From Lithobates sylvaticus (taxonomy: Eukaryota > Chordata > Amphibia > Anura > Ranidae): a stretch of 64,000 nt of DNA. The notes under the pieces are model-generated. The model worked only from the letters and a program-made list of their open reading frames with translations. It searched no databases and had not been told where the DNA came from. Below are positions 39,189 to 50,479 of the stretch, one piece after another; positions within the stretch are counted from its first letter, which is position 1, and each line of letters begins with the position of its first letter. The translations under genes were made by a program, and so were the position numbers. The stretch lies in contig CM053031.1 in the NCBI GenBank assembly GCA_028564925.1, forward strand, positions 160,816,226-160,880,225, in the 5' to 3' direction.

Positions 39189-39201
39189 GGGCCCATCCCT
39201 A

Positions 39202-39209
39202 CTGCTGAC
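39202..39209 (+). repeat. hAT target duplication, right
   Basis: CTGCTGAC, identical to 28521-28528. Confidence 0.95.
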
Positions 39210-40670
39210 CTCTTGAGCCTCAAAAGGAACCTAGCTATGAGGGGAGTCGGAGGGAAGATGTAGCCGAGGTTGAAGTTCCAGGGATGTTGTAGACAATCTA
39301 CTCCCTCCGCTGACGGAAAGGGGATTCTTGAAAGGAACCTCTGGCCTTTTTTGCATTTGCTGGTGTGGCCGCCAGGTCTATGTCCGGTGGGCCCCAGGTA
39401 TGAACTATGATCGCAAATGCTTGGGGACTCAGAGACCACTCATTGTTGCAAACGAATCTTCTGCTGAGTGAGTCGACTAGGAGATTCTCGACCCCTGGGA
39501 TATAGGTCGCTCTCAGATCCAATATATTCGATTGTGCCCACTCCATCACAGGGCCAACTTCCTGCATCAGGGAGGAGCTTCTGGTACCCCCCTGCCTATT
39601 GTCCATCTTTAGGAGGACTCGCTTCCCCCTTAGGTAAGTACTGAAGGCCAGGAGGGCCTGAAAGGCTGCCTTCATCTCCAGCACATTCGAGACTGCCTCC
39701 TGGATCCTGAATGGCCAGCGCCCCTGGGACGCATAGTGCTGGTAGTGTGCCCCCCATCCCTCCAAACTGGCATCTGAGGTTACCGTTTCCTGAGGAGGGG
39801 GTACTATGTGCTTGCATCTCCTCAGATTGCAGGGACGAGTCCACCACTGCAAGGATTGCTTGACCTCCTCCGAGATGTAGATCGGTTGGGTCATGGATGA
39901 GCTGTCCCATTGGCGCAGAAAAGACGTTTGAAGGGGTCTTGCATTTCATTGGGCCCACTGGATCATAGGAATGGTCGCAGGCAGAGAGCCTAGAAGACAC
40001 ATGCTCTGGCCGGAAGGGATGTTGCTGAGATTGCTCTTTTTTTACCCTCTGAATCAGTGGGGAAATCTTCTATACCGGAAGTTCCAATGTGTTTGTCCCG
40101 GTATCCAACTCCGCACCCAGGAAGATCATCCTCTGGGTGGGATGAGCATTGCGTTTTTTCCAGTTTATCAACCAGCCCAATCTTTGTAGTGTGGCTAAGG
40201 GACTCCTGGTTGCTTGAAAGGAGGAGGATGTCGTCCAGGTAGTGATGGACTCTCAACCCTTTCTCCCTTAAGGATGCAATTACTGGTAGCAGTACCTTGG
40301 TGAAAGTTCTGGAGGCAGTAGAGATCCCGAACGGGAGACTCTGAAACTGGAAGTGGCCCTGATTCACCAAGAACCGAAGGAACTTCTGAAAAGCGACATG
40401 GATCGGGACGTGAAGATAGGCGTCCTGGAGGTCTATGGAGAGCATCCAGTCTCCCAGATTTATGGCCTGGAGGATTGATTGTAGACTCTCCATCTTGAAT
40501 GACTCCACTCGAATGGAGCGATTGAGGTTTTTTAGATCCAGGACAGGCCGAAGGTCCCCAGATTTCTTCTTGACCAGAAATAACGGGGAGTGGAATCCCT
40601 GACCCCTCTGTGATGCAGGTACTTCTATTAATGCTTTCTTCTGGAGAAGCTCTTGGACGTAACTGGTCAG

Positions 40671-41385
40671 TAGGGATGAGCCTAACACCCCCGGGTTCGG
40701 TTTGCACCAGAACCTGCGAACGGACCGAAAGTTTGCGCGAACATTCGAACCCTATTAGTTACAATGGACGCGAATGTTCGAAATCTAAAGTGCTATTTAT
40801 AACGGCCAATATGCATGTTAATGTCATAAAACAGGTTTGGGGACCCGGTCCTGCCCCAGGGGACATGTATTAATGCAAAAAGAAGTTTTAAAAACTGACG
40901 TTTTTTCGGGAGCAGTCATTTTAAGTGAAAAAAAAGTGAAATATTCCTTTAAATATGGTACCTGGGGGGTGTCTAAAGTATGCCTGTGAAGTGGCATGTG
41001 TTTTCCGTGTTTAGAACTGTCCCTGCAAAAAATGATTGATAAAAATGGCATGGCTACCCCATCACCCCCCCCCCCCACCCCAGCCCATTACCAGCCCCTT
41101 TGGGTCTTGTATGGATATTAAGGGGAACCACGCACCCAAAATAAAACCCTATACCTACAACCCTATATACTCTGAACAGCAGTATACAGGCAGTGCAAAC
41201 AAGACAGGGACTGTAGGTTTGTTCTTAAGTAGAATCTGTGTGTAATTTTGAACAGGTACATTTTTAAGTGTAGCTCCATCCAAAAAAAATCTATTTTAAA
41301 GCTTTTTGGAGAACATAGGGAAGGGTTATCACCCCTGTAATATTTCTTTTGGCAGTCTTGAAGGGATGTGACATTTCAAAATAAA
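40671..41385. other. 3' terminal region of hAT copy E1
   Basis: Non-coding. Repeats the subterminal GTTCG/TTCGAA pattern of 28529-28680. The ~145-bp hairpin repeats present in the complete copy are absent. A C-rich run lies at 41063-41080. Confidence 0.6.
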
Positions 41386-43308
41386 TTATTTTGTTATATC
41401 AGCTTCGGGTGCCTGGTAGCTGGTGGTGATCCAAGACTGATTCATCTTTATGAAGGTCAGTCGATCAACCGAGTGGGTGGATAGGCGCACCCTGTGATCA
41501 GTAACAAAGCCTCCAGCAGCACTGAATGTGCGTTCGGAAAGAATGCTGGATGCAGGACAGGCCAGTAGCTCAATTGCATACTGTTCAAGCTCTGGCCAGT
41601 GATTCATCCTCAAGACCCAGTAAGCCAGAGGATTTTTGGTGGGAAAGGTGTCCAAGTCTGAACTTGCCCCTAGGTATTCCTGCACCATGTATATCAGACG
41701 CTGGCGATGGTTGCTGGAACCGATCATACCTTGGGGCTGCGGACTAAAAAATTGTCTGAATTGTCTGAAGCCTTAGGAACTCGTCGTCCAGAACCAGGAG
41801 TTTGTAACCTCACAGTCTTTGGGAACGCGTTGCACAGACCTTTCTGCAAGGCCTCCCGGAGATGTTTCATCCTCTGCTCCATCTGCGACGGCAAGATAAG
41901 GTCCGCAACCTTACCCTTGTACCGTGGATCAAGGAGAGTGGCCAGCCAGTAATGGTCCCTCTCCTTGATCCGAAGAATACGAGGGTCCTTCCACAGGCTT
42001 TGCAGGATCAGGGAGGCCATACAACGTAGGTTAGCTGAGGCATTCGGTCCGGAGTCTTCTGGGTCACTGAGGGCGACATGATCCGCAGCCACCTCCTCCC
42101 AGCCACGTACAAGTCCACTGGTTTCTTGGGACTGTAAATCATCCCTAAAAGACTGCTGCTGCTGATGCTGAGTGCCAGGCTCCACCTCCATGCTGACACA
42201 ATCCTCCTCCTCCTCCTCCTCCTCCTCATCCTCTTCCTGTGTGATGGGTGGGAGAGAAGAAACACTGTCTGGATAAAGGGGGCCTTGAGAGGCAAGGAAG
42301 TCCTCCTCTTCCTGCCTCTGTTCTGCCTCAAGTGCCCTGTCCATTATCCAACGCAACGTTTGCTCCAACAGGTGGACAAGAGGTACAGTGTCGCTGATGC
42401 ATGCACTGTCACTGCTCACCATCCTCGTGGCCTCCTCAAATGGTGACAGGACAGTGCAAGCATCCCTGATCATGCTCCACTGGCGTGGGGAAAAAAATCC
42501 GAGTTCCCCTGACCCTGTACTGGTGCTGTAGTCGCACAGGTACTCATTGGTGGCCCTCTGCTGCGTGTGCACTCAGACTTTCCTGGCCTGCCTCAGGACA
42601 TCCTGTAAGCCTGGGTACCTGCCTAAGAACCGCTGCACCACCAGGTTAAGGACGTGAGCCATACAGGGCATATGGGTCAGCTGTCCCTGTCGCAGGGCGG
42701 AGAGGAGGTTGGTGCCATTGTCACAAACCACCATCCTGGCTTAAGCTGGCGTGGCATCAACCACCTCTTGGCCTGCCCCTGCAGAGCTGACAGAACCTCT
42801 GCCCCAGTGTGGCTCCTGTCCCCCAAACACACCAGCGCAAGCACAGCATGGCATCTTTTTGCCTGCGTACTTGCGTAGCCCCTTGGACGCCTACGGAGCA
42901 CCGCTGGTTCAGAGGACAGAGCACTCGAAGAGGCCATGGAGGAAGAAGAAGAGGAGGGGGTGGAGGAGAGAGGTGTGTCACAACCAATAGTAGCATTTTG
43001 GAGGCGTGGTGGCGGAACAACCTCCAACACTACTGCACCTTGTCCTGCATTCTTCCCAGCTGCCAAAAGAGTGACACAATGGGCCGCGAAAAACAGGTAA
43101 CGTCCCTGTCCATGCCTGCTGGACTATGAGTCAGCAGTAGTATGCACCTTACCGCTGACCGCCCTGTCCAGCGAGGCATGGACATTGCCTTCCACATGCC
43201 GGTAGAGAGCCGGAATCGCCTTCCGTGAGAAAAAGTGGCGTTTGGGAACCTGCCACTGAGGAACCGCACATTGAACAAACTCACGGAAGGGGGCAGAGTC
43301 TACCAACT

Positions 43309-43317
43309 GAAAAGGCA
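43309..43317 (+). repeat. Penelope target duplication, left
   Basis: GAAAAGGCA, repeated exactly at 49767-49775. The intact hAT gene has this 9-mer once, at the corresponding place near 33200, which proves the duplication. Confidence 0.9.
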
Positions 43318-43615
43318 TAACATATACAAAAAAACCTGGTATGTTCCTGTCTAGACAGACAAGAACCAGATGACCAAAAGAGTGTCACAACGTGCAAGGA
43401 TGAAGGTAATAATTTAAAAATTAATTTATTGTAAATACAAAAAAGAGGAAAATTTTACAAATGATTCCACAATCGAATCAATGAAAAATGATTGACACAT
43501 ACAGCTGAATGACCACCTTTAGAAATATCATGTCAAGAATAGATCCAAGGTGCAACAACACACTGGACAAAAAACACAAAACAATAATAACAAAACAACA
43601 TAAAACAATGTGTCC
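43318..43615 (-). repeat. Penelope left terminal repeat
   Basis: Begins TAACATATACAAAAAAACC and ends CAATGTGTCCGG; direct partner of 49468-49766. Confidence 0.9.
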
Positions 43616-45569
43616 GGACGCCGAAAATCTGTGTGTAGATATCCCACACCCGTAAGTGACGAGTGTGTACAGATGCCAGATGGCTATCTATAGATGGGGG
43701 TATCCACACATAGGTCCCGGAAGGCTCGAGCCAAATTAGGATGGGCAAAGGAAAAATACTGTAGGGAGGGGAAAGAGGAAATGGAGGGATGCACTAAATG
43801 GTGATCAAATGGACAATGTTCAGTTCTTACTCGAGTGCTGATAAAAAGAATAGTACTCTTATTTTCCTTTGTATTCAGGCATAAAGAGAAGGTTACAATA
43901 TAGAGAATAATTCTGTCTCCTATTGTTTATCGCACATGGTAGCACATAAAAGGCAGTAGATGGCACAGATACAACCAAAAAGTGAGACTGAATGTTCATG
44001 AGCCCAATCTACAACATTTCCACGTTTACCGCATTCCTTGTCAGAAAGTCATTACATCATACATGGGGTGGTATCCACCTGTAAACAAATTATAGAGCCG
44101 AACCTATGGCTGCAGCAAACATTCAAACACCCTCCGGTGTGTAGATTCCCCAAAGAACCTGGGTTGAAGAAAATCCTGTAATTTCCAGTCTTGGTTCAGT
44201 GGAGTAGTGAGTCCGGTAAACACCTATGTAGTCAGGGGCTCGTTGTTGTCATGTATATAGACTCCTATTTAGGGTCATTCCATTTGTGCAGTAAATACTG
44301 GCAGGTATCCCCTATAGATGTTTTAGCTGAAATCAGCCCTCTTAGAGAGAGGTGTGGACACAAGGTACGTGGGTCTGCGTGGGTCCCCTTAATGGCAATA
44401 TTGTCTATTGGTACCTGGTAATGTCTGTTGGCTGCTGCCTGTGCTGGTGCTGGTACTGAGTGTCCCATGAGGTCTCCGTCCTCCGTATGTTTTTTCCTGC
44501 TGTCCCCTTCGTTTCAAACCCGGCCGGGGCTGTCTTCCAGGACGTGTAGTGGTGTCACGTGACGTGATGACGTCAACGCGTTTTGCTGCCGAAGTAGCGT
44601 AGCTTCGTCTGGACGTGCTGGTGGATCTTACGTCGTCCCTCTTTATAGCTGATCGCTACGTAAGGATCCAACGCCTTAGAATTCTTTTAAAGGGACAGTG
44701 TGTTCTGCGGGATTGTCCGTACATGGTCTCATCTGTATTTGTGCATCTCATAAAATGGCAAAGAGTATTGTTATCATTACATGGGGATTAGATGCATATA
44801 AATAGCGGCAAGTGGAATAGGGCTTTTAAAGAGGATTGAAGAGGATTGAGGGGAGAAGGGCAGACACAACACATATTACGCAAATTGATCAATAAGTTGC
44901 AAGCTTGTGATTAAAGCAAAGAATATATATTGTATTATATCAACTATTTGTATGGATAGCTCCGGATGATAGTACCTCGGGGTCGGGTTATCAGCCCTAT
45001 TATTTCTGAATGGGCTAAAGGGTGGCAGAGAAGTGTCAAGTTAAATCTCAATTCTTTAGAGTGGCAAACGCCAACGCCTAACCGGATACATTTCGAGTAT
45101 GACCCGTACAGGATAACTGAAATAGTAGATAGACTCATATAGTACAAATAGGTATCCCAGTCAAAAAAGTAAATGAATAAATGAACACGGCCTCTCAAAT
45201 ATCCGCAGACACAGCTGTGGCCCCTGGGGTGTATATCTAAATGCATTTCAGGTATCCACATATATCTCTGTGAGTGTCATTATTTAATGGGAGGACATGC
45301 AGCAATAAACATACATACAAACCCCCCCCCATATATAGTGTGGAATAACATCTCCCCGTCAATGGTGGGATGCATGTACCTAGGTACATGCGTGTGACAT
45401 GAACCTATCCATTATATTAATCAGCTCATAAAAATAAAAATAAAAGTAAATGAAATGAAATGGAAACCCCCCCCAGGGAGAGGTGTCCCATAGGATGTAC
45501 CTATATAATGATGGCAAGAGCCCATATAAGTAGACAGTGATATATGGTGAAATAATACATATGAGAGAT
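43616..45569 (-). other. Penelope 3' non-coding region
   Basis: Nearly 2 kb without a coding frame I trust. It contains a degenerate hammerhead-like stretch (44567-44612), a C-rich run near 45325, and A-rich words near 45420-45470. Confidence 0.6.
44567..44612 (-). ncRNA. Degenerate hammerhead-like motif
   Basis: On the minus strand: CAGACGA in place of CUGAUGA, a short GCT/AGC stem II, AAAACG in place of GAAACG, then CGTTGA and CGTC. The ACG..CGT pair would make a minimal stem III followed by a C at the cleavage position, as in Penelope hammerheads. I see no good stem I, and two core positions deviate, so it is probably not active. Confidence 0.35.
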
Positions 45570-47648
45570 TCAACCCAGACATAAATTTTCCAAGAAAATT
45601 TGAAGATTCAACTCTGTATTCATACCTAAGAAGTATAAACTTTTAAGATGGTAAATCCACCATTTTTCCTTTTGAAGCAAAATACGGTTGAAATCTCCAC
45701 GTCTGGGGGAGAGTTTTAACATGTAAATACCTTTCACCGTCATACCTTCAAGGTTACGGTCGTGGAATTGAGAGAAATGCCTAGCTAGGGTTTTTTCTGT
45801 ATCTTTAGCCTTAATTTCTCGCATGTGTTTCCCTATTCTGACCCTAAGGGGGCGTTTTCTTTTGCCTACATACATTTTCCTGCAGGGGCAGGTTATCATA
45901 TAGATAACCTTCGTGGAGGCACAGTTAATGAGATCCCTGATCTCAAATTCCTTCTCCCCGCGTGCGTCGCCAAATTTGTTGGTCCGATCGACGTAAGGGC
46001 AAATCTGACAATGACCGCATTTGAACATGCCTTTGCTTCTAGGGAAATCGGATAACCACATATTGTTTCCTTCATTTTTATACTCTGATTTAATGAGAAG
46101 ATCCCCTAGATTCTTTGCTCTTCTAGCCACCATATTTGGTGATGGGCCTACTATTCTTGCTAATCCTGGAGTCCCTGTTAAAATACCCCAGTGTTTACTG
46201 AGTATTCCCCGAACCATGTCCCATTGAACACCATATTGTGTAATCACTCTGGTATGCCCTTCAGCTCCCTTTTTGTTCTTATTTATCTTGGTTCTTTTTT
46301 TTGGTGGTATTTTTGGGGCAGTTACCAATAGGTCATCCCTGTTGCGTGCCGCTACTTTATTCTTGGCTCTTCTGAGTTGATTATGCATATAGCCACGTTC
46401 CCTGAACCTTTTATAGAGTTCTTTGCTCTCTCTGCTGTAGTCAGCAGGTTTAGTGCAGTTGCGCTTAAGGTGGAGGAATTGTCCTACAGGTATACCGTTC
46501 TTTAGCCATCCCGGATGGTGGCTATCTGCCTGTAATAGGGTACTGGCTGCCGTATCCTTCCTATATGTACATGTATTGATGGTATCACCTGAAACTGAGA
46601 TCCATAAATCGAGGAACGAAATTTTAACCTGATTAAATGTGTATGTTAACCGAATATTCAAATTATGGTTGTTAAGTTGTTCCAAGAATTCATGAAGCTC
46701 AGGCAGGGTACCTGTCCATACCAGCAGAACATCGTCGATGTATCTTAACCAGGTATGTACATGGTCAAGATACATCTGATTTTTGTAAACCGTCTTCTCC
46801 TCCCAAAAGCCCAAGTGTAGGCATGCGTAGGCAGGTGCCCAGGGAGCGCCCATAGATGTCCCTTTGATTTGTTGATAGAATTTATTTAGAAACTGGAAAC
46901 AGTTGTTCTCCAGCACATATTCCAAGAGCTCTACAATGAATTCATTTTGATGGGCACATCCCGGGAAATGACAAATAAGAAATTCCTCCACTGCTTTTAA
47001 ACCACAATTGTGTGGGATCGACGTGTAGAGGGATTCTACATCCACTCCAACTAGCCAGGCATCTTTTGGTACTTTCAAGTTTTCTGTTTTTACTAGGACA
47101 TCTCTGGTGTCCTGAACGTATGATCGAAGATGCACGACCATATCCTTAAGAAGGGAATCTAGGTATTTTCCATTTTTTTCTAGGGGTCCCCTAATGGCAG
47201 ACACTATAGGTCTCCCGGGTGGGTTCTGAAGGTCTTTATGTACTTTAGGAAAAATGTAAAAAATTGGTAAATTATACTCATCTATCTCCAGGTAGTCATG
47301 TTCACGGCTACTTAGAAGACCAACTTCTTTAGCAAGTTTTAATTTCTCATTTAAGGTTTGTGCTATTAATGGGAAAGGATTGCAATCCAATAGTCTATAC
47401 GTGCACTCATCCCCGAGCAAACGCTTGTCCTCATTTTCATATAATTTATTGCTCATGAGAACAACATTCCCGCCCTTATCACTTCTTTTAATTATTATTC
47501 CTTTAGCTTCTTGTAATTCTTTAAGGGCTGCACAATCTTTTTTAGAGAGATTATAAACTCCTTTTTGTACCCAATCTACTTTGCCGAGATAAGTTTTAAT
47601 TAACTCTTGAAAAAGACTTAGATATTTATTTTTACCAAAATGTGGCAT
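45570..47648 (-). CDS. Penelope-like reverse transcriptase with GIY-YIG endonuclease
   Basis: 692 codons, uninterrupted. The RT domain runs from about 50 to 390: IIKRSDKGGNVV (54-65), FPKVHKD (133-139), GRPIVSAIRGP (145-155), LVGVDVESLYTSIP with catalytic D203 (199-212), KGTSMGAPWAPAYA (262-275), and the catalytic YIDD at 303-306. After a basic linker (RAKNKVAARN, KKRTKINKNKKG) comes a Cys cluster C544-x2-C547-x2-C550. The GIY-YIG nuclease follows: Y583 and Y593 (VIYMITCPCRKMYVGKRKRP), RIGKHMREI, and E661 in KEKWWIYHL. The protein nicks the target and copies element RNA there. Penelope RTs are related to telomerase. The frame may extend upstream through 47649-47940 in another register, so the true start is uncertain. 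Confidence 0.92.
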   Translation of the reverse strand: MPHFGKNKYLSLFQELIKTYLGKVDWVQKGVYNLSKKDCAALKELQEAKGIIIKRSDKGGNVVLMSNKLYENEDKRLLGDECTYRLLDCNPFPLIAQTLNEKLKLAKEVGLLSSREHDYLEIDEYNLPIFYIFPKVHKDLQNPPGRPIVSAIRGPLEKNGKYLDSLLKDMVVHLRSYVQDTRDVLVKTENLKVPKDAWLVGVDVESLYTSIPHNCGLKAVEEFLICHFPGCAHQNEFIVELLEYVLENNCFQFLNKFYQQIKGTSMGAPWAPAYACLHLGFWEEKTVYKNQMYLDHVHTWLRYIDDVLLVWTGTLPELHEFLEQLNNHNLNIRLTYTFNQVKISFLDLWISVSGDTINTCTYRKDTAASTLLQADSHHPGWLKNGIPVGQFLHLKRNCTKPADYSRESKELYKRFRERGYMHNQLRRAKNKVAARNRDDLLVTAPKIPPKKRTKINKNKKGAEGHTRVITQYGVQWDMVRGILSKHWGILTGTPGLARIVGPSPNMVARRAKNLGDLLIKSEYKNEGNNMWLSDFPRSKGMFKCGHCQICPYVDRTNKFGDARGEKEFEIRDLINCASTKVIYMITCPCRKMYVGKRKRPLRVRIGKHMREIKAKDTEKTLARHFSQFHDRNLEGMTVKGIYMLKLSPRRGDFNRILLQKEKWWIYHLKSLYFLGMNTELNLQIFLENLCLG

Positions 47649-47944
47649 GTTGTTAGATTTAATAATCAGGTTGGCCTTTCGCTTAGTGATGTCCTCATCT
47701 GTGTCTTGTATCTCGCCCTCATCTAGTAGGGAATTTAAAATGTCTAGTGCTTCCTCATCATTCTTCAGTATTATACAGAGACCGATAGTAAACTTTTCGT
47801 AGGAAGAGAACTATGTACTTGTAGACCATGAACTCATCCATGTCATCTGTTGGGGAGAAGGACATGCCTTTATTAAGTAAGTCACGTGTCTGTCTGTCAG
47901 ATTAAAATCTGACAGATTAATGACCTTCATGTCTTCTTTTATGA

Positions 47945-49170
47945 TTATGTTCTGTCCGGCTGGCGCGTGCGCCAATCTTTTTGGCTTCGTGTTCTTGTTC
48001 CCCCTTGGGTGTTCCCCTTTAGACCTGGTTTGCCCTGCGTTCTCTTTGGGGATGTCACTTTGGGAGGATGGGATTGAGACAGGCTGTTTTGTCCGTCTTC
48101 TCCTTCCTCCCCAGGTACTAAAAAAGTCACTGATTTATTAGTTATCTCCCCCTCAAAATCCGTCTGATACCCCTCAGTGTCTGAACGGGACCTAGGTCTT
48201 TGTCCTCTCTTTCTCGATCTACTTCTACCACGTTGAATAGTCAGATAAAAAATTTCCCCCCTCTCCCAATCATTTAAATCTCTCCTAAATTTAGATTGTT
48301 TCGTAATCTTTAAATTATGCTGAGTTTTTTCAATTTCTTTATTGAGGAGGTCATTTTGTTTCTGGAATTCTTCAGATTCCTTAAATGGATCTAAGCCTTC
48401 TGTGCTATCCTCAATTAATTTTTTTAGTTCAATCAGTTGAATTTTTTCTTCTTCTACAATTAATTCTATAATGGCCAGACCATGTTCTATGCACAGTGTT
48501 TTCCACTTTTCTAAAAAGCGTTCGTTATGCAGATGTTCTGCTGGTACCACCCTGTCTCTTATGCCCCATACACACGGTCGGAAAATCCGACCACAAAATC
48601 CATCAGATTTTGTCCGACGGATTTAGTCCGACACTGGTGTTGCATACACACGGTCGGACTTTGTTGTCAAAAAATCTGATCATTCTGAACGTGGTGACGT
48701 TTGTTGCCTACGACGGGACTACGTAGAGGCTAGTAGCCAATAGCTTTGGTCTTGTAATGTGATCTGAGCATGCGTGGCACTTTGTCCGTCGGAATTCGAT
48801 ACACACGATCGGAATTGGTGTGATCGGACTTTGTTGTCGAAAAACTTTGTCCGTCGGACAATCCGATGGAAACTGTCCGATGGTGCCTACACACGGTCGG
48901 AATTTCCGACAACATTGTCCGATAGGACAGAATCCATCGGAAAATCCGACCGTGTGTATGGGGCTTTAGACCCCGTGGAATAATTTTATGCTGTATGTAG
49001 GATTCCAAAAAGCATACATCCCACTTTCTATTCAGATGTCTTGTCACTAACTTCTTATGTTCTTTGAAGCAACTTTTTACTTCCTCCTCATCATTTAATA
49101 TTATTGGCGTGTCTTTTTGAAATGCATCTTGGATTTCTTTATCGAAATCCTCCCCTAGTACAAATGCCAT
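47945..49170 (-). pseudogene. Penelope upstream ORF, interrupted by a MITE
   Basis: Two open stretches, 49170-48969 and 48558-47945, flank the MITE at 48562-48965. The first starts MAFVLGEDFDKEIQDAFQK. The second has coiled-coil-like character (LIVEEEKIQLIELKKLIED, LLNKEIEKTQHNLKI), then an Arg/Ser-rich region (RGRSRSRKRGQRPRSRS) and a low-complexity tail. Upstream ORFs of this composition occur in Neptune-like elements, and an RNA-binding or assembly role is plausible. The MITE disrupts it. Confidence 0.7.
48562..48965. mobile_element. Harbinger-like MITE in the Penelope ORF
   Basis: 404 bp, starting TGCCCCATACACACGGTCGG and ending CCGACCGTGTGTATGGGGCT, flanked by TTA (48559-48561 and 48966-48968). 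TTA fits the TWA target of PIF/Harbinger elements. The whole unit is foldback-like with repeated GTCGGA..TCCGAC words. No coding. A relative lies at 60482-60905. Confidence 0.85.
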
Positions 49171-49467
49171 GTACTAGATAAATAAATAAAAGAAGAGCAC
49201 AAAAAACAACAAAAAGTTATTGTGTATGCAGGTATATCATGTACAAATGCAGTGTTGTTGTTCAGAATGGTATACAATTCAGCTGAAACAATCCAAGGAA
49301 AATTCCCTGAAAAAGATAGATCACCAGGATCTAGAGAAGTAATATAAACTAACGAAAAACGGGGAATAAGGGAATATGTAATGAGGGTGTCTCATAAAAC
49401 ACCAAAAATTATTTTCGAATCCTGCTAGTCCAGTGTGGACAGTGTCACTCTGGTCAAAACTATATCA
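49171..49467 (-). other. Penelope 5' non-coding region
   Basis: Leader between the right terminal repeat and the upstream ORF. A/T-rich with no recognised element. Confidence 0.6.
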
Positions 49468-49766
49468 TAACATATACAAAAAAACCTGGTATGTTCCTGT
49501 CTAGACAGACAAGAACCAGATGACCAAAAGAGTGTCACAACATGCAAGGATGAAGGTAATAATTTAAAAAATCATTTATTGTAAATACAAAAAAAGAGGA
49601 AAATTTTACAAATGATTCCACAATCGAATCAATGAAAAATGATTGACATATACAGCTGAATGACCACCTTTAGAAATATCATGTCAAGAATAGATCCAAG
49701 GTGCAACAACACACTGGACAAAAAACACAAAACAATAATAACAAAACAACATAAAACAATGCGTCC
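49468..49766 (-). repeat. Penelope right terminal repeat
   Basis: 299 bp, beginning TAACATATACAAAAAAACC. It differs from the left repeat at a handful of positions. Confidence 0.9.
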
Positions 49767-50479
49767 GAAAAGGCAGCAGTTGAAGTGCTAGCAATTTAGC
49801 CAAGCTAGCATTCAACCGCTGAGCATGTGGATGGCTGGGAGTAAACTTCTTTCGACGGTCCAGCAGCTGGGGCAGGGAAATTTGCCTGGTAGAATCGGAC
49901 GTCGGTGTACTGCTAGGAGAGTGCCCGCAAGTACTTGGCTGTGACACACCTAATTCTACACCTTCATTTCTCTCAGTGCAGCTTTCAGAGAGGACTGAAG
50001 GTATAGTGGGGTTGGAGATCCCAGCTGATGAGGAGCAAGGAGAGGTCCGCTTTGTTCTTTGGTGTGGGTCTTTAATGTGCGCTTGCCAACGAGCTGCATG
50101 GCAGGTCGACATATGTCTGGTCATGCTTGTGGTGCCCAAGTGGCTGATGTTTTGGCCACGTGAGAGACATACACCAAAGAACTTTTGTAATAACGTGCAG
50201 AGGCAGAGCTCTGCACAGGCGGAGCTCTGCGGTGTGATTAAGTTGGTGTGCTGGCCTCAAGCTGGCCCCCGGAGTGCATCCTGCCTCGTTGGAGATGTGC
50301 CGCCTCCTCCTCCTCCTCTCTCCGTTCAGGCACTCACGTAGAGTCAGTGACCTCATCATCCCCTCCCTCTTCACCACTGAAGCAAACTGGGCAGTAAGCT
50401 GCAGCTGGTGGAACATGACTGCCAGATTGCTGTCCTTGAGCATCCCCTCTCTCTGCGCTCACGCTATCCCCAGGGGAAA

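Larger units (their letters stand above)
28529..39201 (-). mobile_element. 10.7-kb autonomous-looking hAT element with internal arrays
   Basis: Complete between TAGGGATGAGCCGAAC (left) and ATCCCTA (right; complement TAGGGATGGGC), flanked by a perfect 8-bp duplicate. Minus-strand order from the right: terminus, five hairpins, TATA box, ~4.4 kb of ~64-bp repeats, an uninterrupted transposase, ~145-bp hairpin repeats, subterminal GTTCG/TTCGAA words, terminus. The size is exceptional for hAT because of the arrays. Perfect duplicates and an open gene argue for a young copy. It sits in the DIRS element. Confidence 0.95.
43318..49766 (-). mobile_element. Penelope-like element, GIY-YIG type, full length
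   Basis: 6.45 kb with direct terminal repeats of about 298 bp and a 9-bp target duplication. Minus-strand order: right repeat, upstream ORF (interrupted by a MITE), RT/endonuclease ORF, ~2 kb of 3' non-coding DNA, left repeat. The GIY-YIG domain downstream of the RT and the long upstream ORF suggest a Neptune-like group. The terminal repeats differ at only a few positions, so insertion was fairly recent. Confidence 0.9.
41386..50440 (-). pseudogene. hAT transposase of copy E1, split by Penelope element
   Basis: The C-terminal two thirds lie at 41386-43308 and the BED-finger part at 49767-50440, on either side of the Penelope-like element. Sequence order matches the intact gene at 31107-34325. 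About 125 bp are missing near 42570 (around the RWNS motif) and a smaller stretch near 41755, and coding changes frame several times. The dimerisation domain is present: ACPASSILSERTFSAAG split as ACPASSILSERTF and SAAGGFVTDH. The N-terminus is lost at the fusion point near 50440. Not functional. Confidence 0.85.
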
